A stretch of 59,984 nt of DNA from Mycobacterium szulgai (lineage in GTDB: Bacteria > Actinomycetota > Actinomycetes > Mycobacteriales > Mycobacteriaceae), in the NCBI RefSeq assembly GCF_002116635.1, contig NZ_LQPW01000137.1, positions 1 through 59,984 on the forward strand, read 5' to 3'. Each line of letters starts with the position of its first letter. Within the stretch, counting starts at the first letter, position 1. Under the pieces are notes generated by a model. The model made no database searches. It saw nothing but the letters and a program-made list of their open reading frames with translations, and was not told where the DNA came from. Below are positions 47,035 to 54,709 of the stretch, piece by piece. The position numbers and the translations under genes were made by a program.

Positions 47035-47070
47035 GGGAGACACCTGTCCTCTATGTCAATGAATCACATA

Positions 47071-47086
47071 CCCCTTCGCCCACCAT
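47071..47086. repeat. Right 16-bp direct repeat
   Basis: An exact copy of 45390–45405. Before the insertion the tRNA-Leu 3' end would have run directly into the terminator at 47102–47129. Confidence 0.9.
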
Positions 47087-47101
47087 CTTCATGAGTTACC
47101 G

Positions 47102-47129
47102 AAAACCCCGGCCATCGGGCCGGGGTTTT
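47102..47129 (+). terminator. Rho-independent terminator, originally of tRNA-Leu
   Basis: A perfect 12-bp stem, AAAACCCCGGCC / GGCCGGGGTTTT, with an ATCG loop and a T-run. It lies 16 bp beyond the right direct repeat. In the uninterrupted state it would follow the tRNA by about 16 bases; the IS now separates them by 1.7 kb. Confidence 0.9.
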
Positions 47130-47139
47130 CTGCTGCTTG

Positions 47140-47203
47140 CGCCGAGATTGCCGCGATGGTTGTGGGTGGACCCTCGATCACGACCCCCACGGCAATCTCG
47201 GCG
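47140..47203. repeat. 14-bp perfect inverted repeat with a 36-base loop
   Basis: CGCCGAGATTGCCG (47140–47153) and CGGCAATCTCGGCG (47190–47203) are exact complements. The loop contains GTGGGT and ACCCCCAC, which can pair further. It may be a palindromic mobile repeat or an RNA hairpin. Confidence 0.75.
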
Positions 47204-47442
47204 ACGGCTCATACCTGAGGTCGATCCTCTATATGCGAAGCGTCGCTGCATATGGCGTACTACGCTGCCTTTACCCGAGAGCGGAAATGGCCGCGCGACC
47301 TTTCTTGCACGACGCGACGATTGGGAGGATGTCACATAGCTGGTCGAATTGCTGATGCGCCAGGCAATGGCGCAAGCGGTCTTGGAAGTCACGCTGACCT
47401 GAGATCGCTGCCCCAGTCGGCAGTGATTCGTCCCCCGCGGTC
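47204..47442. other. Intergenic region upstream of nadR
   Basis: No gene recognised. The base composition is slightly less GC-rich than around it. It should contain the nadR promoter. Confidence 0.5.
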
Positions 47443-48447
47443 ATGAGCGAAGGCTCGGTCCTCTCACCCACGCCGTATGTCTTCAGCGGCAAGACGCAGA
47501 CGACGCACGGCATGGTGCTGGGCAGGTTCCTGCCGCCCCATGCCGGACACGTATACCTTTGCGAGTTCGCGCGTCGCTGGGTAGACGATCTGACGATCAT
47601 CATCTCGGTACAGGCCGGCGACCCGTTTTCGGGCACTCAACGCCTGGCCTGGATGCAGGAGTTGTTCCCCTTCGATCGCGTGGTCTATCTCGCCAGCGAG
47701 AACCCACAACAACCGTCGCCGCACCCGCCCTCCTGGGACGTGTGGAAGGTATGGCTGGAGGAAGTGCTGCCAAGGCGACCCGACTTCGTCTTCGCGTCCG
47801 AGCCCTACGGCGCCGAGTTCGCCAAAATCTTCGGGGCGCGCTTCGTTTCGGTCGATCAGCCTCGCTCCATCGTTCCGGTCAGCGGCACCTGCATCCGCGC
47901 CGACCCGTTCGCCAACTGGCAGCACATCCCTCGCTGTGTGCGGCCCGCCTTCGTGAAGCGGGTCAGCGTCCTAGGACCCGAATCCACCGGAAAGAGTGCC
48001 CTCGCACGGGCGCTCGCCGAAAAGCTCGGCACGAAGTGGGTTCCGGAGTGGGCGAGGGTACGGGAAGCCCTGGCCGCCGATGCTCCGGCGGGACTGGACT
48101 GGGCCGAAATCGTTCGCGGACAAATCGCTTCGGAGGAAGCCCTGGCTCGCGACGCCGATCGCGTGCTCATCTGTGACACCGATCCGCTGGCGACCGCGAT
48201 GCGGGTCGAGTTGCTGCTGGGCAGCTGCCCCCAGGAGCTTCGCGAAATAGCCAGGCGCCCTTACGATCTCACCCTCCTCACCGCGCCGGACACCGATGCC
48301 GGCGACTTCTTCGAGCATTGCGAGCGCGCACTTCGCGCAGCGGGCCGACGCTTCGTGGTGGTCAGCGGCAGCACGGAAGAACGGATTGCGACGGCTTTGC
48401 ACGCTGTCGAAAAGCTGGCGACTTCCGGGCAGCCATGCCGACCGTGA
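47443..48447 (+). CDS. nadR: NadR-like NMN adenylyltransferase / ribosylnicotinamide kinase
   Basis: A 334-residue two-domain NAD-salvage protein. The N-terminal nucleotidyltransferase domain has GRFLPPHAGH (residues 27–36) and the second signature SGTCIRADPF (about 147–156). The C-terminal kinase domain has the P-loop GPESTGKS (178–185) and a downstream DTDPLAT motif. Together they convert nicotinamide riboside to NMN and then NAD. The helix-turn-helix domain of enteric NadR is absent, so it is an enzyme only. I recall no NadR in M. tuberculosis, so it is accessory. Its 3' end overlaps the next gene by 13 bases. Confidence 0.92.
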   Translation: MSEGSVLSPTPYVFSGKTQTTHGMVLGRFLPPHAGHVYLCEFARRWVDDLTIIISVQAGDPFSGTQRLAWMQELFPFDRVVYLASENPQQPSPHPPSWDVWKVWLEEVLPRRPDFVFASEPYGAEFAKIFGARFVSVDQPRSIVPVSGTCIRADPFANWQHIPRCVRPAFVKRVSVLGPESTGKSALARALAEKLGTKWVPEWARVREALAADAPAGLDWAEIVRGQIASEEALARDADRVLICDTDPLATAMRVELLLGSCPQELREIARRPYDLTLLTAPDTDAGDFFEHCERALRAAGRRFVVVSGSTEERIATALHAVEKLATSGQPCRP

Positions 48448-49922
48448 ACCAAGACCAAGCCAGCTATCCCGACAAGATTGACGCCAGGCTGTGGCGGATA
48501 GCCGGAGTGTGCGTCCTGGGCTCCTTCATGAACCTGCTGGACACCACTGTGGTCACCGTCGCGCAACGCACCTGGGTGGCCACCTTCGGCTCGAGCCAAG
48601 CAGTCGTCGGCTGGACCATCACGGGTTACACGCTGGCCCTGGCCGCTGTTATCCCGTTATCGGGCTGGGCAGCCGACCGCTTCGGCACCAAACGAATCTT
48701 TCTCGGCTCAGTTCTCGCCTTCACCCTGGGCTCGCTGCTGTGCGCGGTAGCGCCGAACATCACCCTGCTGATCGCGGCCCGAGTGGTGCAGGGCATCGGC
48801 GGGGGTCTGCTCACCACGCTCACCCTCACCATCGTGAACCGTGAGGCAGGCCCAAAACGGGTCGGCCGGGTGATGGCCGTGTTGGGGATCCCGGTCGTGC
48901 TCGCCCCGGCCTTCGGTCCCGTCGTGGGCGGCTGGCTCATCGACAGCTACAGCTGGCAATGGATTTTCTGGGTAAATCTGCCGGTCGGTGTCGCCGCAAT
49001 CGGCCTTGCCGCGATGGTGTTGCCGAGCGATGACCCGGCACCGCAGGAGACCTTCGACGTCATCGGAATGCTGCTGCTGTCGCCGGGCCTGCCGGCCCTG
49101 CTGTACGGGATGTCAGAAATCCCCAGCCGCGGCACCATGGCTGACCGTCATGTGTGGATACCGGTAGCCACCGGCACGGCGTTGATCGTCGGGTTCGTGT
49201 TCCATGCCCTTTACCGCACCGACAAGCCGCTCATCGATCTGCGTCTGTTGACCAACCGGGCGTTCACACTCACCAACGCCGCGATGTTTTTCTACATCGT
49301 CTCGACTTTCGGTGCCTCGGTGCTGTGGCCCAGCTACTTTCAACAGCTGCTCAACTACACGCCCCTGCAGGCGGGAATGGGCGTGGTTCCCCGAGGGATC
49401 GGCGCCGCGGTGACGATGCCGCTGGCTGGAATGTTGATGGACAGACGCGGTGCGCGCGGAATTTTGTTCATCGGCGTCACGCTCATCGTCGCGGGCATGG
49501 GCGTCTTCGCATATGGCGTAGTCGGCCGGCAAGAGGCCCTGCCGGCTCTGTTGACCGGTCTGACGATGGTCGGGCTGGGTATGGGCGCCACCAGGATGCC
49601 GCTGGTCGCGGTAGCAATGCAGACGCTGGCGCCGCATCAGATGGCGAGAGGTTCGACGCTAATCAAGGTCAACCAGCAGGTGGCCGCCGCGGTGGGGACG
49701 GCGCTGATGTCGGTGATTTTGACCAGCCAGCTCAACCGCGAAAGCGCTGCCGGCGCGAACCCGGCCGACCTCTCGCACGCTTACGGCGTGGCGTTTGTGA
49801 CCGCGATCGTGCTCGCGGGGTTGACCTTCATACCGCTGGCCTTCATGTACAAGCGGCCGGAAGCCACCACCCCACGGCACACCGAGCAGCGCAGCGGGCA
49901 GTCATCCACTGGTGTGCGCTAA
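48435..49922 (+). CDS. DHA2/EmrB-type major facilitator transporter
   Basis: A 495-residue MFS protein with about 14 TM segments, as in the DHA2 drug:H+ antiporter family. Family motifs are visible: LDTTVVTVAQRTW in TM1 (motif D1), GWAADRFGTKRIFLGS (motif A), and GIPVVLAPAFGPVVGGWL (motif C of antiporters). Substrate is unknown; multidrug or metabolite export is the default. I place the start at the ATG at 48435, which overlaps nadR by 13 bases; the frame upstream is a shadow. The overlap implies coupled expression with NAD salvage, and a transport role for pyridine nucleosides is only speculation. Confidence 0.9.
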   Translation: MPTVNQDQASYPDKIDARLWRIAGVCVLGSFMNLLDTTVVTVAQRTWVATFGSSQAVVGWTITGYTLALAAVIPLSGWAADRFGTKRIFLGSVLAFTLGSLLCAVAPNITLLIAARVVQGIGGGLLTTLTLTIVNREAGPKRVGRVMAVLGIPVVLAPAFGPVVGGWLIDSYSWQWIFWVNLPVGVAAIGLAAMVLPSDDPAPQETFDVIGMLLLSPGLPALLYGMSEIPSRGTMADRHVWIPVATGTALIVGFVFHALYRTDKPLIDLRLLTNRAFTLTNAAMFFYIVSTFGASVLWPSYFQQLLNYTPLQAGMGVVPRGIGAAVTMPLAGMLMDRRGARGILFIGVTLIVAGMGVFAYGVVGRQEALPALLTGLTMVGLGMGATRMPLVAVAMQTLAPHQMARGSTLIKVNQQVAAAVGTALMSVILTSQLNRESAAGANPADLSHAYGVAFVTAIVLAGLTFIPLAFMYKRPEATTPRHTEQRSGQSSTGVR

Positions 49923-50005
49923 GCCCAGCCGCCGTGGCGCCTTTAGCGTGCCGGCTGAACAGCGCGCCGTTATCCTCATCGTCGACAAACGAAGGAGCCA
50001 CAGAG

Positions 50006-51313
50006 TTGGACATCGATCCCGCCGCCACCGCGTGGCTACTGGCCAGCACCGCCCTCGTGCTGCTGATGACGCCCGGGCTGGCAATCTTCTACGGCGGCAT
50101 GGTGCGAACCACCGGCGTGCTCAACATGATCATGATGAGCTTCATCTCCATACCGCTGGTCACCGTGGCGTGGCTGCTGGTCGGCTACACGCTGGCGTTC
50201 TCCGACGGCGGCGCGGGCGGTTTCGTCGGCGGATTGGCCCACGTCGGCATGCGGGGGATCGGCCCGGAGACCGCGCACGGAACGGTGCCCGAGCTGCTCT
50301 ACGCCACCTTTCAGCTGACCTTCGCGATCATCACCGCTGCCCTGATCAGTGGTGCGATCGCGGACCGTGCCAAGTTCGCGGCCTGGATCGTGTTCGTGCC
50401 GATCTGGGCCGTGGCGGTGTATTCCGTTGTGGCGCACTGGGTATGGGCCCCGACCGGCTGGCTGTCGAAGATGGGTGTGCTCGACTACGCGGGCGGACTG
50501 GTCGTCGAAATCGTCTCGGGCTCCTCGGCGCTGGCTTTGGCAGTGGTCCTGGGCCCGCGTATCGGTTTCAAGACCGAGGCCATGCGACCGCACAACCTGC
50601 CGTTCGTCTTGCTCGGGGTGGGCCTGTTGTGGTTCGGCTGGTTCGGGTTCAACGCCGGTTCGGCGATGGCCGCGAACGGATTGGCGTCGGCGATCTTCCT
50701 CAATACCCTGGTCGCGGGATGCCTGGGCATGCTGGGCTGGCTTTCGGTGGAACAGTTCCGCGACGGCAAACCCACCACCTTTGGGGCCGCCTCGGGAGTG
50801 GTCGCCGGCCTGGTGGCGATCACGCCATCGTGCGGCGAGGTGAACACCCTCGGCGCCGCGGTCGTCGGACTGGCGGCGGGAATCGTCTGCTCATTCGCGA
50901 TCCTGGTGAAGTTCAAGTTGAACTACGACGACTCGCTGGACGTCGTGGGCGTGCACTTCGTCGGCGGTGTGGTCGGCGTGCTGTTGATCGGACTGTTCGC
51001 CACAGCGGTGATGACGCACGGGCCGAGGGGACTGTTGTACGGCGGCGGATTGGGCCAACTCGGCAAGCAGTCCCTGGCGATGGCGGTAGTGGGCCTGTAC
51101 GCATTCGCGGTGACCTACGTGCTGGCCATGCTGATTCAGCGTTTCATGGGTTTCCGGGTCAGCCGCGAGGACGAGATCAGCGGCGTCGATCTGACCCAGC
51201 ACGCCGAAACCGCGTATGCCGAGGGCGTCGAGGGGCATCAAGTGCTGCGCCGCCCCATACTCGGTGAGCGCGACGCAGCTCGCCCGCGCTCAGATATCGA
51301 CGAAGACCTCTGA
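50006..51313 (+). CDS. amt: Ammonium transporter, Amt family (orphan)
   Basis: A 435-residue Amt/Mep/Rh channel with about 11 TM segments. The twin pore histidines are present: His144 (VVAHWVWAPTGW) and His317 (VGVHFVGGVVGV). The family sequences TPGLAIFYGGMVR and FGWFGFNAGSA are also present. The TTG at 50006 is chosen because GAAGGAG lies 8 bases upstream; the protein then begins with the TM-proximal DIDPAATAWLL as in other Amts. Unlike the M. tuberculosis amt–glnB–glnD operon, no PII gene adjoins it, so it is probably a second copy under separate control. Confidence 0.93.
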   Translation: MDIDPAATAWLLASTALVLLMTPGLAIFYGGMVRTTGVLNMIMMSFISIPLVTVAWLLVGYTLAFSDGGAGGFVGGLAHVGMRGIGPETAHGTVPELLYATFQLTFAIITAALISGAIADRAKFAAWIVFVPIWAVAVYSVVAHWVWAPTGWLSKMGVLDYAGGLVVEIVSGSSALALAVVLGPRIGFKTEAMRPHNLPFVLLGVGLLWFGWFGFNAGSAMAANGLASAIFLNTLVAGCLGMLGWLSVEQFRDGKPTTFGAASGVVAGLVAITPSCGEVNTLGAAVVGLAAGIVCSFAILVKFKLNYDDSLDVVGVHFVGGVVGVLLIGLFATAVMTHGPRGLLYGGGLGQLGKQSLAMAVVGLYAFAVTYVLAMLIQRFMGFRVSREDEISGVDLTQHAETAYAEGVEGHQVLRRPILGERDAARPRSDIDEDL

Positions 51314-51486
51314 GTGCCGTGAGCGCGCCGCGCAGCGGCTGGAATGGTTTCCATCACCCACCAAGGCGGCTAGTCTGGCCCTGTTAGGCAAGGCGACCCT
51401 AAGCAGCTGAGGCTGCCCACCGGTGTCGCATGGGGAGGGATCCAGCCGATGACGTCTGTCGACGCGCTGCTTGTGCGGGGACTTAT

Positions 51487-52989
51487 ATGACGGCCCCGAT
51501 CTGGATGGCGTTACCGCCGGAGGTGCATTCCGCGCTGCTCTCCAGTGGTCCGGGGCCAGAGTCGTTGCTGGCCGCTGCGGCGGCATGGCAGTCGATGAGC
51601 GCCGAGTACGCAGCGGCGGCGGCCGAACTGCTCACGTTGCTGGGCGCCGTGCAGGCCGGTTCGTGGCAGGGGCCAAGCGCCGAGCAGTATGTCGCTGCAC
51701 ACGCGCCCTACCTCGTCTGGCTTGCACAAGCGCAGGGCAAGAGCGACGCCGCCGCGGCCCAGCACGACGCTGCTGCGGTGGCCTACACGACGGCGCTGGC
51801 GATGATGCCGACGCTGGCCGAGTTGGCGGCCAACCACGTCGTCCACGGCGTGCTGATCGCGACCAACTTCTTCGGAATCAACACGATCCCGATCGCGCTC
51901 AATGAGGCCGACTACGTTCGCATGTGGGTGCAGGCGGCCACCACGATGAACACGTATCAGGCTATGTCTGCCGCCGCACTGGGCGGGGTTCCGCCGACGA
52001 CGCCGGCCCCGATGGTGTTTAAATCCGATGTCGGCGAGGCGGCCGGAAGCAGTCAACTCACCGCCGCGGCACCTGCAGCCGGTTCGGGCGGTCAGTTGAA
52101 TTTGGCGGACATCATCAGCCAGTTGTTGCAGGGATACCTCAACTATGTGCAGCAGATATTCGCGCCGATCGTCAATTTTCTGCAGGATCCGCTGGGCAAC
52201 AGCGTGCAGCTGATTACCGACTTCCTGACCAATCCGGCTCAGGCGCTGGTGGTCTGGGGGCCCTTCTTGTTCGCCGTCGCCTACCAGGTCGTCACCTGGA
52301 TCGCCGCCTCGGTCACCTACCCCCAGCTGCTGCTGGACCCGTTGTTGGGAATGACGCTCGCCGTGGTGATCGGAGTGGGTCAGCAACTGCTGGAGCAAGT
52401 CCCGGTTGCCGTCGCGGCGGCCGGTGACGGCGCCGCTGTGTTTGCGACGGGAGCTAGCCATACGTCGGCGTTACCGGTTGCCGGACTTGCCCCGACGGTG
52501 ACCGGCACCAGTGCCGCGCCGACGGCCTCGGCTGCGGGTAGCACGGGAACGGCGTCGACGTCGGCAGCGCCGGCAGCACCGGCCGCGACGGTGCCCTACG
52601 CCGTTGCCGGTTTGGATCCCGGCGAGGGCTTTACCCCCACAGTCGGCGGCCGCACCGGTGCCAAGGCGCCGGCGGTAGGCGTTCCCGCGGCGGCTGCCGG
52701 AGTTTCGGCGCGGGACAAACGGCGTGCGCGTCGCCGGCGGAAGGACACCATGCCCGAGCACCAGTACGCCGACGAATTCATGGACTACCCCGGCGCCCGG
52801 CCGGTCGAGGACCCACTCGTCACGTCATCAACCCATGGAGCTGGGCCGATGGGCTTCGGCGGGACCGCCGCCAAGGGCGACTCCGACGCGGCCGGACTGC
52901 TCGCCGTGCCCACCGGCTCTTTCGGCGGCCCACCCACCAGCCCGGTGTTGCCAGGTACCTGGGACGCCGACGGGAGTGCGCGGGACTAG
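51487..52989 (+). CDS. PPE family protein, PPE-PPW subfamily
   Basis: A 500-residue PPE protein. The N-terminal PPE domain (about residues 1–175) begins MTAPIWMALPPEVHS and contains the W-x-G turn (SWQGPSAEQY). The central part is hydrophobic and alanine-rich. The C-terminus carries the PPW signatures GFGGT (near residue 457) and PVLPGTW. PPE proteins leave through type VII secretion, usually ESX-5. No PE partner gene adjoins it, as is common for this subfamily. The ATG at 51487 is preferred to an upstream frame extension because it gives the conserved N-terminus. Its stop overlaps the convergent acetyltransferase gene by 4 bases. Confidence 0.95.
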   Translation: MTAPIWMALPPEVHSALLSSGPGPESLLAAAAAWQSMSAEYAAAAAELLTLLGAVQAGSWQGPSAEQYVAAHAPYLVWLAQAQGKSDAAAAQHDAAAVAYTTALAMMPTLAELAANHVVHGVLIATNFFGINTIPIALNEADYVRMWVQAATTMNTYQAMSAAALGGVPPTTPAPMVFKSDVGEAAGSSQLTAAAPAAGSGGQLNLADIISQLLQGYLNYVQQIFAPIVNFLQDPLGNSVQLITDFLTNPAQALVVWGPFLFAVAYQVVTWIAASVTYPQLLLDPLLGMTLAVVIGVGQQLLEQVPVAVAAAGDGAAVFATGASHTSALPVAGLAPTVTGTSAAPTASAAGSTGTASTSAAPAAPAATVPYAVAGLDPGEGFTPTVGGRTGAKAPAVGVPAAAAGVSARDKRRARRRRKDTMPEHQYADEFMDYPGARPVEDPLVTSSTHGAGPMGFGGTAAKGDSDAAGLLAVPTGSFGGPPTSPVLPGTWDADGSARD

Positions 52990-53324
52990 TGCGGCTGAGT
53001 CTGCGCCCAGCCGCGGATCTCGGCGGTAACGGGGTCGGTGATGTCGTTGAATTCCGGATGCTTCTTGAGCACCGTGTCGACCATCGAGCACACCGGGACT
53101 ATGCGCTTTCCATCCTTTCGGGTGGCATCGAGCGCCTCTTTGAGCAGAATGCTCGCCAGCCCGCGTCCGCCGAAGGCCGGATCGACCTCAGTGTGGTAGA
53201 AAACGCGCTGGTCGCCGCGGTCTGCGTAATCGGCCAGACCTACCGTTTTGCCGTCGACGGACACGGTGAACTTCTGGTGTTCGGCGCTGACGGTGGCTTC
53301 CGCACCGGTCTTGTCGGCTGTCAT
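52986..53324 (-). CDS. Small GNAT-like N-acetyltransferase (YjdJ type)
   Basis: A 112-residue GNAT-fold protein of the short COG2388/YjdJ type. The acetyl-CoA pyrophosphate loop is visible in FGGRGLASILLKEAL, preceded by the strand VFYHTEVDP. Substrate is unknown. The ATG at 53324 overlaps the pirin stop (ATGA), so the two are co-translated. Confidence 0.9.
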   Translation of the reverse strand: MTADKTGAEATVSAEHQKFTVSVDGKTVGLADYADRGDQRVFYHTEVDPAFGGRGLASILLKEALDATRKDGKRIVPVCSMVDTVLKKHPEFNDITDPVTAEIRGWAQTQPH

Positions 53325-54322
53325 AGGGACTCCTTCCGGTTCGATGGCGGCGGCACCTTTCGAGGCCGCAGCCGCGTGGTGGGCAGTGGCGGGGCGGGTA
53401 GTCGGGCGACCGAACCCTGATATCCCCGAACGGCGCCGAAGCGGTCCTCGGAACCGCCCTCGGCGTCCTGCCACTGCTGGCGGTAGTTGACGATGTCGTC
53501 GTGGTTGCGCCCCACGAAGTTCCACCACATCACCAGCTCCTCGGCGAAAGGGGCGCCGCCCAAGAGCAGCGCCCGCGCGGGGCGGCCTCCGACGTTGTGC
53601 AGATGCAGGGTGTGGTGGCCAGGAGCCTGGTAACCAAGGCAGCCGACCGTCAGCGCAATCCCACCCATCTCAACGTCACCGACATCGCACAGCACCCCGT
53701 GTTCGAACGTCGGGTCGATGTCGATATCCAGCCTAGCGTTCGCACCCAGATCGACCTGGGCACCGAGCAGTGGGCTGAATGTGTGGACCGGCGATCGGCT
53801 TCCGGCCAGGTCGCCAAGGAATATCCGGGCCTGCCCACCAGCCAGCACAACCGGTTCAGGCGCGTAGTGCGCGAAGTCGCGTCCAGTGTTGCGGGCGGTG
53901 TCGGGCAGGGCCACCCACAACTGCACCCCGTGCAGGACGGAGTTCGGGTCTGACTCGATCGAGACCTCGGAGTGGCAGATACCCGCGCCCGCGGTCATCA
54001 GATTCAGTTCACCGGGCCGCACTATCGCGTGCACCCCCGCGCTATCGCGGTGTTCTACTTCCCCGCGGAACAACCAGCTGACCGTCTGCAACCCGGTGTG
54101 CGGATGCGGCGCGACGTCCATCCGTGCTGACACCGGACCGTAGTGGTCGATAAAACACCAGGCACCGATCAGCGAGCGTTTCCGCTGGGGAAGGGTGCGT
54201 TGCACCCGAAGCGCTCTGGGTCCGCCCAGCGGAACTTCGCGTGGTTGCAGCACCTCGATGCCCGCAGTGCCAGCGGCACTGCATGCCACTTCGACCGGTG
54301 CGGCTTCGAGGTTGCTCATCAT
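53321..54322 (-). CDS. Pirin-family protein
   Basis: A 333-residue pirin: two cupin domains (N-terminal about residues 30–150, C-terminal about 180–290). The N-terminal metal ligands are present in APHPHTGLQTVSWLFRGEVEHRDS, and a later MTAGAGICHSE completes the site. Pirins act as quercetinases or redox-linked regulators; which applies cannot be told. It is translated together with the small acetyltransferase downstream. Confidence 0.93.
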   Translation of the reverse strand: MMSNLEAAPVEVACSAAGTAGIEVLQPREVPLGGPRALRVQRTLPQRKRSLIGAWCFIDHYGPVSARMDVAPHPHTGLQTVSWLFRGEVEHRDSAGVHAIVRPGELNLMTAGAGICHSEVSIESDPNSVLHGVQLWVALPDTARNTGRDFAHYAPEPVVLAGGQARIFLGDLAGSRSPVHTFSPLLGAQVDLGANARLDIDIDPTFEHGVLCDVGDVEMGGIALTVGCLGYQAPGHHTLHLHNVGGRPARALLLGGAPFAEELVMWWNFVGRNHDDIVNYRQQWQDAEGGSEDRFGAVRGYQGSVARLPAPPLPTTRLRPRKVPPPSNRKESL

Positions 54323-54709
54323 CGCCCCTTCGTCAGCGCCGACGTGTCGTCGTGGCTCGGTTCAGCGCCGTTACCGCGACCCTACCCGGGGCCGCCCAAC
54401 CGGCGCTCGCGCCGGGAACTGCGAAAAGGCCCTGAATTGCGTCGATGTAATTCGCTCGGCGGTGTGGCGGCAGTGCCGAATCGCCCCGGTTATTGTGCGC
54501 GGATCAACGAAATCGCTCTCCCGTGGGAAACTGCTGCGCTACTCTTCACCCATAAAGCGCGTTGTTGCTCGCAATGATGGAATGTTGAGAAATCTTATTG
54601 ATCTTTATAAAAGGTCCATTTGGAAACTCAATGCCTGCGCAACGGCGATTTTTGGGGAAAGTCAAGGACCAGGCAATACAGCCACGGTGCCGTTTGAAGG
54701 GAATTGGCA
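54323..54709. other. AT-richer intergenic region upstream of the pfaD-like gene
   Basis: No gene seen. The last 130 bases (about 54570–54665) are markedly AT-rich for this genome, with TTATTGATCTTTATAAAAGG at 54596–54615, and look like the promoter zone of the lipid-synthase locus. Confidence 0.6.

Larger units (their letters stand above)
45406..47070 (-). mobile_element. Degenerate IS481-family element inserted at tRNA-Leu
   Basis: About 1.66 kb bounded by exact 16-bp direct repeats. Imperfect terminal inverted repeats are visible: the left end starts TGTGAT and has GACATCGAGGACAG (45414–45427), matched by the reverse complement of CTGTCCTCTATGTC (47044–47057) with TGTGAT outside it. The DDE transposase inside lacks its N-terminal helix-turn-helix part and is split by a second insertion, so the element is inactive. 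The right-end motif occurs a second time at 47021–47034, where the surviving transposase sequence begins, which suggests the N-terminal part was lost by deletion between such repeats. Confidence 0.85.

Noticed and set aside
47091..47339. A plus-strand 82-codon frame downstream of the IS element
   Set aside because: It begins inside the direct-repeat flank and runs through the tRNA terminator hairpin and the 14-bp inverted repeat; no family features.
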